In this document: positions 45,259 to 57,439 of the stretch, in pieces
How the letters are laid out: every line of letters begins with the position of its first letter
Position numbering within the stretch: position 1 is the stretch's first letter
DNA from: Lindgomyces ingoldianus
Lineage: Eukaryota > Ascomycota > Dothideomycetes > Pleosporales > Lindgomycetaceae
Direction of reading: 5' to 3'
Assembly: GCF_010093535.1 (NCBI RefSeq)
Contig: NW_022985226.1
Span: 110,244 to 174,243 of the forward strand
Length of the DNA stretch: 64,000 nucleotides
The notes under the pieces: generated by a model
Databases searched by the model: none
The model's input: only the letters and a program-made list of their open reading frames with translations
Told to the model about the DNA's origin: nothing
Program-made: the position numbers and the translations under genes

Positions 45259-45537
45259 TGTAACGATCCTCATGAATCGTTCCATCTCGGATGGCGGGGA
45301 AGGCCTCCGTATCGGCCCCGACCCCGACCAGGCCCCGACCCCTGCTGTTACCCCTATTCCCTCATGTATTTAGTCGCACCTCTCCCCCGTAGCTAGCTCG
45401 GTAGTTTTCTGATATCCTCCGTACAAGGCCTATAGGTGTCAATGGCATTCCCAGGTTCTGAGTCTCCACGCACTCCCATATGCCTCTGAGTGGATTCCCA
45501 CCGCATTCGGACCCATTGTCTTGCCTGCGCCGTTACA
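45259..45537 (+). mobile_element. C-2: solo family C LTR (279 bp)
   Basis: TGTAACGATCCTCATG to CGCCGTTACA, complete. The flanks (TAAGG left, CGAAC right) do not form a duplication. The right flank is the middle of a copia LTR, so a deletion or recombination probably removed one side. Confidence 0.88.
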
Positions 45538-45740
45538 CGAACCTCTGTGCGCGAACATGTAGATATCCTCTTTTTCCTCTGTATAGAGGAAGAAGAAGAC
45601 AGAGCAATAACTAGAAACATGTTGCCCCCACCTTACCTACTTTGTACGCTGTGCACACTGTACACTACTCTTACTCTTGCTACTTAAGTGCTTATACTAT
45701 AAGCAGCTAACTAAAAGAGCCTATTTAACACTAATTAGTA

Positions 45741-46839
45741 ACATACTTCACAGGCGAGTTGCTTACACACCTAAGTTGCTTACTTTTGCTAAGACCCTAC
45801 TAAACTACTTTTCCTACACTAATGTATTCCTAACAACACTACTTAGATGCGCTAAAAGAACATTAGATACAGCTTACACTCTAAGCTTTTAAATAAAACA
45901 TAAAACTTTTAAAAAAACATGCTATAGCTATATATAAAGTCCTTTAAAAAATAATAAATAACTATAGCACTAGATAACTTTTATAAGCTAATTCTACAGC
46001 TAACTTATAAAGGCTAGGTAATAAAAAAAAGTAGGTAATTATTAAGACTATACTTAAGCTATATGCGTAAGTATTTTCCCCTTAAATAGCATTTATAGCT
46101 AATATAGCTAATTCTTTGCGCGCTAAGCATAATCTAGGCTATGTTAGCATAAACTAGCCTAGTATGTTTATAAAGCATTATTTAAAGCTTAAAGTAAAGT
46201 TTTAAGAACAAGTATAGTAAATAAATATTTAGCCTATAATAAAGCCTATCTTGCTAAAGTTGTACATGTTATTATTCTAAATGCTATACTTAGCTTTAAT
46301 ATTCTCTATAAGGCTAAACCTACTCTAAATTACCTTAGAACCTTTATAAAAAGCTTTTTTATAGTTGTACTACACATAAATGTTACTTTAAAGTCTAGAT
46401 AATGCTTTCTAAACATACTAAGCTAGTTTATAGTAACATAGCCTAGATTACACTTAGCGTGTAAAGAATTAGCTATATTAGCTATAAATACTATCTAAGA
46501 GGAAAATCCTTGCGCATATAGCTTAAGTATAGTCTTAATAATTACCTACTTCTTTTTATTGCCTAGCCTTTATAAGTTAGCTGTAGAATTAGCTTGTAAA
46601 AGTTATTTAGCGCTATAGTTATTTATTATCTTTTAAAAGACTTTATACATAGCTATAGTATGTTTCTTTAAAAGTTTTATATTTTATTTAAAAGCTTAAA
46701 GTATAAGCTATATTTAATATTCTTTTAGCGCGTCTAAGTAGTGTTGTTAGGAATGCATTAGTGTAAGAAGAGTAGTTTAGTAGAGTCTTAGTAAAAGTAA
46801 GTAACTTAGATGTGTAAGCAACTTGCCTATAAAGTACGT
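45741..46839. mobile_element. B-short-3: foldback element (1099 bp) in copia-4
   Basis: The termini are RIPed (ACATACTTCACAGG) with TA at 45739-45740 and 46840-46841. The empty site, CTAATTAGTAGTTAATT, is present uninterrupted at 27231 and 49493. Same arm-loop-arm structure as the other two copies. Confidence 0.92.
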
Positions 46840-47110
46840 TAGTTAATTTAATTAACTATAAATTAGTAAAAGTAATAATAAAGTTATAAAGTACTTTATT
46901 TTGTTACTTAGTTTTAGAGATAGTAGATTAGTTCTTTATATTATATAGTAAGCCCTACTACTCCATAGAGTGGGAAGAAGATAGTGTAAGATGCATACTA
47001 AAACTAATAAAGCTGTATAAACTAGTAGCTAGGTAATAATAGCAGTACCTATGTAATTTACTATATAAGTAATTAACTATACTACTATAATAAAATCTTA
47101 CTAGTAATTA

Positions 47111-48976
47111 ACGTACTTTATAGGCAAGTTGCTTACACACCTAAGTTGCTTACTTTTACTAAGACCCTACTACACTACTTTTTTTATACTAATACATTCC
47201 TAATAACACTACTTAGACATGTTAAAAGAATATTAGATGCAGCTTACACTTTAGGCTTTTAAATAAGACATAATACTTTTTAAGTAACATGCTACAGCTA
47301 TCTATAAAGTCTCTTAAAAGATAATAAGTAACTAATATACTAGATAACTTTTCTAAGCTAATTATATAGCTAACTTATAAAAGCTAAATTATAATAAAAA
47401 GTAGGTAATTATTTAGCACATACTTAAGCTAAATGCGCAAGGATTTCCCTCTTACCTAGTAGCTGTAGCTAATATAGCTAATTCTTTACACACTAAGCAT
47501 AATATAGGCTATGTTAGCATAAACTAGCTTAATATATTTATTAAGTGTTACTTAAAGCTTAAAGTAAAGTTTAAGTATAAGTATAACTATAAAAAAGCTT
47601 TTTATAAAGATTTTATAATAATTTAAAGCTAGTTTAACCTTATAAAAAATATTAAAGCTAAGTATAGTATCTAAAATAATAACACATACAACTTTAATAA
47701 AATATAGTTTATAATAGGCTAGATATTTACTAGAGTAGTTATTATAAGTTTAGAGAGATAAGAACAGCTAAAAGTAGTCTAGCTAAGTAACTAGAAGTAA
47801 ACAATAGCTATCTAAGGTATTAATGCTAAAAAGTAAGCTATTTTACTTTTTATTATTTTTTAAGGTAGTAACTACTTTTTAAACTAGTGTAAGAAAAAAA
47901 AATCTACTTTAAAATTAAGTTATTATAATCTCTAAGTGCAGCTAGACTACTAATTAGCTTAGTCTAGACTATTTAAAGCACTTTAATACATATATAAAGA
48001 AGTGTACTGTTAGCAGCTACTATTTACTAGTTATTAATAGCTATAAAAGCTATAACTTACTTTATTTTTTATAATAGTATAAAAATAATAAAATTATTAC
48101 TATTTATATACTTTTTTACTTATTACACTTTTTATAGCTACTTAATGTAGGTTATTTTACTTTTTTACAAATGTATATAGGCGCTAAGCTAAAAACCTTA
48201 TGCGCAACTAAATTACTTATATTATAAAAATAAAGTTTTTACTATGCTTTAAAGTAGCCTATAATGCTATAATTACTTTTAGTAATATTTAAAAAAAGTT
48301 TTAAAGCGCTAGATTAGTTTCTTTTAACTTATAGTAAGTTATAATAGGCTTTAATATAAAGTTATGCACTTTATTACTACTACTACTTATATATAATAAG
48401 CTTTAGTAGTTATAAACTCTAAGTAATACCTTAGAACTTAAGTTATAATTAATACTTATAAAAATAAAAATTTAAAAGTATATAAATAGTTTACTAACTT
48501 CTATAGTTAAGGTGTTTAAAAAGGTTTTAAAGAGAGCAGTAATAATTACACATAAGCTAGTATTAGTATAATAAAAAATTACTAAGCTTTAAGTAGCTAA
48601 TAAAGCTACTACATAACATAAATTACATAAAAAAAAGTAGATTAAAGTAAAAAAAACTTTAATAATTTAAAAAAGCTTACACTTAATAGCTTTAAAGAAG
48701 TTTAAAGCGCGCAGTAATAGAAAAAAAGCAAAGAAGTAGGTGTAAGCTAAAGTAAGTAAGCTGTTCTAAAGGCGCTACAGATAGTGCAATTAAACTAGGC
48801 ATAACATGTAAATGTGTAAGCTAGCAGCAGAAGTAGTATCTAAATAATATTCTAGGCTGTACTATACTATATAGTGCTAGAGCGGGTTGTTATGGGCCAT
48901 AATAGAGTTTGTTAGGGTGGGGTCTTGGCAAAAGTGAGCGACTCGGGTGTGTGAGCAACTCGCCCGTGAAGTACGT
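47111..48976 (+). mobile_element. B-full-2: complete-length family B transposon (1866 bp), RIPed
   Basis: Uninterrupted copy with ACGTACTTTATAGG at the left and GAAGTACGT at the right, TA on both sides. The plus-strand relic of the transposase ends in a basic, zinc-knuckle-like C terminus near 48600-48840 (TTLKKFKARSN-like, then CxxC..TRHNM..C). Frames are broken by stops. This copy defines the family length and is the source type for the foldback derivatives. Confidence 0.9.
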
Positions 48977-49212
48977 TAATAACTTTATATAATAATAAAA
49001 AAAATAAAGAATACTTTATATTATATAAATAACTTATAAAGAACATAAAAATATTAAAAGTAATACTATAAAATAAAACTAGCCTAGAGTACTAGAATAA
49101 TAAAATAAATATATTAAATGCTTTAATAAGCCTTTAGACATAATTATATATAAGTTATATAATTACTAATTTATATATAATAACTTAGAAAGGCGCTACT
49201 TTTTTAAGTTTA

Positions 49213-49492
49213 TGTCTGTACGCAGCAGCAGCGTCACAGTCTGGATACGAGCGATCGCGCACGAGCAGGACCACGTATCTCTGTCACATGATGCTCGTGC
49301 GCGAACCTCTGTGCGCAAACATCTAGATATCCCCCTTTTCCTCTGTACAGAGGAAAGACAAGAGCAATAGAACTAGAAACATGTTGCCCTTACCTTACCT
49401 ACCTTATACACTGTGCACACTGTACACTACTCTTACTCTTACTACTTAAGTGCTTATACTATAAGCAGCTAGCTGTTAGAGCCTATTTAACA
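49213..49492 (+). repeat. copia-2 5' LTR
   Basis: 280 bp, TGTCTGTACGC to TTTAACA; the least RIPed LTR of the family here. Confidence 0.95.
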
Positions 49493-50969
49493 CTAATTAG
49501 TAGTTAATTTAATTAACTGTAAATTAGTAAGAGTAACAATAAAGTACTTACACTTTATAAGGTACTTTGTTTTGTTACCTATTCCTTAGAAAGAGTGACA
49601 GTAGAGTACCTACGCTTTATAAGGTACTTTATTTAGTTACCTATCTCTTAGAATAGTAGATTAATTCTTTGCATTGTATAGTAAGCTCTGCTACTGTACA
49701 AAGTAAAGAGGAGATAGTGTAAGACGCACACTAAAGCTACTAAAGCTGCACAACCTAGCAGCTAGATAATAGCATATTAATCCTTTACATTACACAGCAA
49801 GCTCTGCTACTGTACAAAGTAAAGAGGAGATAGTGTAAGGCGCACACTAAAGCTATTAAAGCTGCACAACCTAGCAGCTAGACAACAGCAGTACCTGCGC
49901 AATCTACTAGAAAAGTAATTAACTATACTATTATAATAGAATCCTATTAGCAACTAATAACTTTACATAATAATAAAAAGAACAAGGAATAATTCCTATT
50001 ATATAAATAACTTATAAAGGACACAGGGATATTAGAGGCAACACTACAGAACAAGACTAGCCTAGAGTACTAGAATAACAAGATTAACATGTTAGAGGCT
50101 CTAACAAGCCTGTAGACTTAATTATACACAGGTTATGTAATTACTAATTTACACATAACAACTTAGAAGGGCGCTACCTTTCTAAGTGTGTATATAAAGG
50201 ATTTTAAAAGATAAACACTATAAGACTTCTTAGCACTTAGCTGCGCGTTTAAAAGGGAGCTTATATAAGTGCTAAAGGACAAGGGAATTACACTACAGCT
50301 AGGCACTAAAGGTACCTAAGCCTAGAAGCTGTACAATATAGCACAAGAGAAGGCAATTGCACTAGAAAGGCTTTATATGTAACCCCTATTACTATATAAG
50401 GCTCTGCACAGAAGCAGACTAAATATAATGCTGCTATTAACACTAAACGTACTAGCATCACCTGCTCCTACACCTCAGCCAGCACTACACTAATCACTGT
50501 ATGAACAATACATGCCACCCTACCCAACGCCTGCTCCACACCCTCAATCGTACACACCACCGCCTGCAGTAGTGTATGCACCACCAATACTACCTGCACA
50601 ATCTATACCACATCACAGCCTGTACAAACTTCCACCCTAGAGGGAAACTGCTAAAGAAAAACTCCTAGCAGATAAGATTATATAATTTTAAAAGGCATAA
50701 AAAAAAAATAATAACTACATAAGTTAACTATACAACATTTTTATAGATAAAATAAAGATCTTTATTAATTTATGTTAATAGCTAGATATCTAGGAAACTT
50801 AGTACACAGACATCTTTCTAGATATCCTAGAAGGTTAGGTAAATATGTACTATATGCACAACATAAGCCCTAAACATAACTAGAAGCATTTATATAACAC
50901 TTTAAGTAGTTACTTTAACACTAATGTAAACTATAGCTAGTACTAGACAGACTAGACAATAATAACTTT

Positions 50970-53900
50970 TATATAATACTAACAAAAAAACTCTAATAAG
51001 AGTTTATATAAAGTCTTTAAAATAATAATTAACAAGCTTACACTTATATAAAGGGCACTAGAAATAGAATTCTAAGAGGATGTTCTACTGCACACTACTA
51101 TTGTACAAGCCTGTTAAGGATAACTAGAACTAGAACATGCTATGTTTACTATTAAGCCCTTATGTAAAGCCTTATTTAGTAACCTACAGGCATTACTCTA
51201 AGTTACTATAGACTAAAAGGTAAACTAATACCTCTAGAAACTGCCTAATATATACTACACAGACTGCTAATATAACTCTACATAATAAGAGTTTACATAA
51301 CAAGAAGAAAGCTTCTCTCTGCGTAAAAGAGGATAATATAGAAGACTTTTATCTAGGTTTAGGCCACAATCTAGAGATAACTGCATGTAGATAAAGAAGT
51401 GCTTTGTCTGCTATAAGAAAAGATGTTAGTTATTAAACTACTCTTATAATAACTATACATAAGCAAAGAACTAGTACGTTGCCTTATATAAAAATTTCTA
51501 TAATAAGACCTTATTATATAAAGCTATTACCTTATACATCTAAGACTTTAAAGGTTACCCTAAGGAAAAGAATAATTTGCACAATGTAAAGAAAATAAAA
51601 TAGAAGAGTAAGAATGCTAAGAAAGCTGTTAACTACCTTACCTCTACTGCCTATCTACACTGTGCAACAGGAGAGAACATCTACAGCATTAAACCTAAGG
51701 AATATGCTAAGCAGTTTATCCTTAATAACTAATACTGTACAGTATACTAAGGTAAACTATAGGACATAGGCGCAGTAAAGATCTCTACTATTAGTAAGTC
51801 CTAACTTAAGGCGTACATACAAGAGAACCTACATATAGAAATTAATTAGACACCTAGCTAAATAGATATTAGCTTTAAAAGCTAGACACTAAAGAGATTA
51901 ATTAGTACTGTATAAATCTAGAACCTAATTAGTCTAGTTACATACTACATTCTAGAGACTCTAACACTATTCCTGCTATTACTAGCAGATGCTAACTAAC
52001 TTAGGGCATACTTTAATAATATTTTAAATATTATTGTACGCAAAGACAAAACTATAGTACTTATTATATAAAAATAAGGACACTTTTTTTTTAATATTAG
52101 TAAAGAAGAATTTATGTCTTTCTTTACTAAATTAGAACTTTACTGCCTCTACTACTAATTTAGACACCCCTGCATAGAGAGACTCTAGAAGATGCTAACT
52201 AGCGCTAGCTACAACATTAATGCTGCAGTGCTAGAAGAGATTAAGAAGTTCTGCTACCTCTGCTAACTGTACAACTAGGCCCTGCAAAGATTTAAGTTTA
52301 TAATTAAAGATAACACCTACTTTAACTATAAAGTTATTATTAACATTATATAAATTAATAATAGAGATGTTTTACATGTTATTAATATAAACACATTATT
52401 TTAGGCTGCCACATTTCTAAAATCTATGTCTGCACAAGATACCTAGAATGCACTATGCAAATGCTAGATTAACACCTATTAAGGACCTCTAGACTATATT
52501 ATACATAACTCTAGTATAAACTTTACTTTAGAGGATTTTTAAGCTTGTGCAAAGATTGTAGGAGCTACATGCAGGCAAATGCCTGTAGAAGCACATTAGG
52601 CAGTTAGAAAGGTTAAGCGTGTGCATGCACCTCTCTAATAAGTGTTTAACATTCTAAAGACTAAGCTAGGTAACTATACAGATAATAAGGCTATCCTGCA
52701 GATAGCAGTTAAGGCTCTAAACAACACAGCTAGCCTACACAGTCTAGTACCCACGCTGCTAGTCTTTAGGGCATACCTAAGAATTAACCTAGACTCTCTG
52801 CTATTACTAAACATTATTGCACAAGTAAGCGCTATATAAAAGGTAATAAAGATACTTTAAAAGGACTATGTAAAAGTAAACATTAATTATGTAATTAACA
52901 CTTATAATAGCTTTATAACACATAAAGTTCTTAACCTTCCCCTTAGCTTAGAGATTATAGCATAGAGAGAGAAGGAAGGCTAGACTAGCCTGTACAAGAT
53001 TAAGAGCATTAAAGAAAGAGACATTATTATTAAGAGAGAGAATAGCCTACTAAAGCTCTAATGTACGCAGGTTAAACTGTACTATAGAGAAAAGGAGAAA
53101 GACAACCTACCTGTAACAGATAACCTAGATAAACTAATCCCTGTATAAAGAGATCCTCTAAAGAAGAGGAAGAGAGGACAGCTTTACAAGAATGTTGCAG
53201 AGGCAGAACTAAAGCCTACTATAGACTAAGCCTCTTAGGATAGCAATGCCGCACTAGTGCAAAGGGAAGATATAGATACTAGAAGAAGTAAAAGGCAAAG
53301 GAAACCTACACAAAGTCTAGACTAGGTATTTCTAACCTAAAAGGAGAAGAATAATTAGGCCTTATCTATTAAGCTCTGTACAGACAGTGTGATTACTACA
53401 CCTAGAGAACTATTTAAGGAATTAGACTGCATAGAGATAGACACCCTAATTACTAACAGCACTTTTAAGGTTATAGCGTATAACTTAATAAGGCATAAAG
53501 GTTAGATTTTTAACCTCTGCCTTATATAAAAAGTAAAAGGCAAAATAACTTAACTATATAAGAAATCCTGCCTAGTGTTTACTAGCTACTTAGATAAAGA
53601 GAAGAGAGAAATTCTTACTTAGTTACTAACTATCTAGAGGATAAGCTAGAGACTACTTCTAGCTATAAGAGCAAGCCTAAGAGCTATGTACAAAATGCAT
53701 TTTAAACTGCGTAATATTACATAAGCATACATCTAATTAATAGATAAGCTTATGCGCACACTGTACGTAAAGCTACTAAAGAAGATGCGCTAGAGCTTTC
53801 TACTAAATATAATACTCTAGGTTGTACAACTCTTGTATAGAGCTGCTAAATTAGGACTATATTAGTTTAAGACATATTATAACTACTATAAAGAAAAGCT

Positions 53901-55010
53901 GCGTATGCACATCTTTTTATACAACCCCTGCCTTTTAATTACTAATAAAGAAGAGCACACCTTTAGTATTACTAGCTTACAGACAGATAACACCTTAAGC
54001 ATTATAATAAAGAATTTTGTGTAAAGAGAAGAGGAGGAACTGCAGAAGGCAAAGTTTTGCGTAAAGGGTAAGACTATTCTAGTAGAGAAGCAGCCTATTA
54101 AGTTTAACAGCAGAAGAATTAAGCTTACGCACAACACAGTAGTCCTTACTTAAAAGGAATAAGTAAGCTACCTTTATATAATTAACCTAGAGGACAAGGA
54201 TGCCGCACAATAATATGTTAAGCAATGTGCAAGAGGGGTATACATTGCATCTATGTGTTAACTAGAGGCAGCATTTAACCTGTCTATTACTACACAAACT
54301 ATAGACTTTTTGTATAACAACATTAACACACTTAACGCATAAATTTAATAGTAGATAGACAATAGTAAGCACAGTCTTACCTTTCTACTATTGCAGCTTA
54401 ATTATGCAAAGCTGTTTATCTTTACAGATAGATTATTTGCTAATAATAAGAACCTTAGCTTATAGCTAGGATTCTTAATTATATTAGGCAATAAAGACTG
54501 TATAGAGCAAAGCAACTACTTTAAAATACTAGGCAACATTATACACTAGAATTCTACTAAGTGTAAAAGAGTAACTAGAAGTGTTCTTACTAGCAAACTG
54601 TATAGAATAGTTAGAGGGTTTAATAATGTAATTGCACTTAGTATAACTCTATAGTAAATTATATAAATGCTTAAACTACTACTAATCCTAGTAGTAATCT
54701 GCATAGATTTAAGGTCTCTATACAATTGCCTTGTTAAGCTAGGCACTACTAGCAAAAAGTAACTTATAATTAACATTATGTTACTCTGCAAATTATACAA
54801 GAAAAGGGAAATTGCTAAAATTAAGTAGATTAATAGTAAAGACAACCTAGTAGATGCATGTATAAAGAAAACACTAAACTAGGCTCTTTAATTATTAGTC
54901 CTAACTAACTGCCTCTCTGTCTAGATAAAAGCATCTGTGGACTAGCTAGACCCTATGCGCAAAGATGCCCTAGACTAACTAGACTAACAACACCTTTATA
55001 TAAGGCCTAT
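50970..55010 (+). pseudogene. pol: copia-2 gag-pol relic
   Basis: A zinc-knuckle-like CFVCYKKRC lies near 51398. The integrase core is near 52440-52620 (GPLDYIIHNSSINFTLEDF, then CAKIVGATCRQMPVEAH), followed by a longer clean stretch at 52642-52836 (FNILKTKLGNYTDNKAILQI). RT lies near 53560-54000 (DKEKREILT*LLTI*RIS*R, then LQTDNTLSI, where copia RT has the DD box). RNase H is near 54410-54640 (FIFTDRLFANNKNLSL, then NSTKCKRVTRSVLTSKLY), ending near 54985. Stops throughout; the Trp and Gln positions are hit preferentially. Confidence 0.88.
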
Positions 55011-55627
55011 CTCTTTTATTTTTTTTATTGTACGCACTTATTTTTCTTATTATAAGATTAAAAGAGAAGGATATGTAAGAAAGACAGTCTATTTGTCTAG
55101 TATACAGAAAAAAAAAAGCTACCACCCCTTACATATAGTAGTCACAATGCAGACCACGGCTCTGCCATACGCATAAGGCGCAGGCATTAGCCTAGAAGTT
55201 AGCTAACACATAACACTTAATAAAAGAAGAGGCACTAGTAGTGCTGCTGCAATAATAAGCACATAGAGTTGCTAGGACTTAACTGCAACTTTAGACTAGA
55301 ACTGCACAGAAGTACCCCTTACAACGCACAACCTTTGCTGCCCACAGCTGCAGATTAGTGCTAGCAGGTAAAATAATGTTAATATTATAAGATAGTAAAG
55401 CTGCTACATGCTGCTCTTTAGCCTGTCTATAATTAGCATTTTATATAAGAAGGAAGTAGAAGAGCTAAAAGATCTGTACATTTATGCTAAGACGCTAAAT
55501 AAACTGCTAATTAGTAGCAGAACTAGTTAAAAGGGTGACACAGATGCGCCCTAGGCTGCTAGACTGCACAAGAACGTTAAAGACGCCCGCACTAACAGCG
55601 CTAGAGGTAGAGGAGGAAGGCTAGAGA

Positions 55628-55631
55628 GACA

Positions 55632-55698
<67 letters not shown>
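55628..55698. repeat. Expanded (TC)n(TG)n microsatellite in copia-2
   Basis: About 13 TC units run into about 21 TG units. The same place in copia-1 has only about 30 bp. Confidence 0.95.
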
Positions 55699-55700
<2 letters not shown>

Positions 55701-56144
55701 GCAGGAGTATCTGTCACTGTTAGCACTGTATAAAAAGAGAAAAGAGCTAGGGAATAGTACAGTAGGGCTTAGAAAGTAAAAGATAAAAAAAAGAAAGTAA
55801 AGAAAAAGAGAAGACCTTATTATATACACCTCCCTACGCACCTGCCTACGCAAAGATCCTACACCATTCTAGCACAAAACCCTGCATGAAACAGTTTATA
55901 CACTACTAAATTACTTACAAGGCAAGCGCACAAAGGCTAGACAATAATAGCCTAAAACGCTCTACACTATTTATAGAGCTATTTACATAGCATAACTAGC
56001 CTATCTTAATGTACAGCATTACTAAGGCAAGTCCTAACAAATAAGGTGGAGTAAAGGCAAAATGTAATTAGATAGACCTACACAGACAGAAGGGAGGTAA
56101 CGCGTACAGAAGGCAACTTTTTAGACAAAAAGAAAAGTTGCTAG

Positions 56145-56424
56145 TGTCTGTACACAGCAGCAGCGTTACAGTCTAGATATAAGTAATTGCGCACAAGCAG
56201 GACCACGTATCTCTGTTACATAATGCTTATGCGTGAACCTCTGTGCGCGAACATCTAGATATCCCCTTTTTCCTCTGTACAGAGGAAAGATAAGAGTAAT
56301 AGAACTAGAAACATGTTGCTCTCACCTTACCTACCTTGTACGCTGTGCACACTGTACACCACTCTTACTCTTGCTACTTAAGTGCTCATACTATAAGCAG
56401 CTAGCTGTCAGAGCCCATTCAACA
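56145..56424 (+). repeat. copia-2 3' LTR
   Basis: 280 bp, TGTCTGTACAC to TTCAACA. Differences from the 5' LTR are almost all transitions. Confidence 0.95.
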
Positions 56425-57075
56425 GTTTACATATAAAGAATTTTAAAAAAATAAATGCTATAACGTACCTAACAGGTTAGCCGGCCACACAGGTTAGCCG
56501 GCCACTTTTGCCAAGCCCCTACTAAAACCACTCTATTCTAGCGCAAAACAGCCTACTTTAGCCCTATATAAAGTAATATAACATAAGATATTATTTAGAG
56601 TCTACTTCTGCTACTTACTTACATACACGCAAGTTATGCCTAGTCTAATTACACTACTTATATTATCTTTAACTTAGCTTACTTTTTTTTGTGTACACTT
56701 ATGTCTTTAGCTTCTTCCTATTACTACGCGCTTTAAACTCCTTTAGAGCAGTTAGACAAGCTTTATTCTTAACTATTAAGGTTTTTTTTACCTAAATCTG
56801 CTTCTTTTTATATAATCTATGTTATGTAGCAGCCTTATTTACTACTTAAAGCTTTATAATCTTCTTTTACACTAATACTAGCTTATATATAATAATTACT
56901 ACCCTCTTTAAACCCTTTTTAAAAGCCTTTACTATAAACATTAGTAAGCTATTTATATGCCTTTAAATTTTTACTTTTTTAAGTGTTAATTATAACCTAA
57001 ATTTAAGAGTATTACTTAAGGTTTATAACTACTAGAGCTTATTATTAATAAGTAGTAGTAGTAATAAAGTACATA

Positions 57076-57393
57076 TGTCACGGTATCCTCCCCGGATCCC
57101 AGACATAACTGTATTAGACGCGTACTAGAGTATTATTAGTGCACGTCTGACACAAACACAACACAACACAGACATAAACTTAAGCATAAACTACCTTAAC
57201 ACTAACTAAACCTAGAATAGGCTTAATTTATACCTAAAGCGCTTAGACTTCTAAGCTAAGTATTTAATTACTAATTTTCTTCTAAACTTTTCTGTTTCTT
57301 ATATAATGTCTTATACCTACTATAATACTTTATATAGTAATTAAACTAGACCTCTGTAAAGCTCTATAACCTTACTTGTGCATAATTATAACA
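57076..57393 (+). repeat. gypsy-2 5' LTR (318 bp)
   Basis: TGTCACGGTATCCTCC to TTATAACA. It differs from the 3' LTR by transitions in both directions, so each LTR was mutated separately. Confidence 0.95.
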
Positions 57394-57439
57394 TTACATT
57401 ATGTTAAAACTCTAGCTAAGAATAGCCTTTAAATCTAAT

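Larger units (their letters stand above)
49213..56424 (+). mobile_element. copia-2: complete Ty1/copia retrotransposon (7212 bp), RIPed
   Basis: LTRs of exactly 280 bp lie at 49213-49492 and 56145-56424, and GTTTA is duplicated at 49208-49212 and 56425-56429. It is inserted in a second copy of its own family (copia-4). The internal region keeps the gag-integrase-RT-RNase H order. It is the reference copy for the other copia copies in the window. Confidence 0.95.

Noticed and set aside
52642..52839. 65-codon ORF as an independent gene
   Set aside because: It is a stop-free piece of the copia-2 integrase relic, continuous in frame with flanking RIPed pol sequence.
54546..54845. Minus-strand 99-codon hydrophobic ORF
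   Set aside because: It lies antisense to copia-2 RNase H; hydrophobicity follows from AT-rich complement codons.
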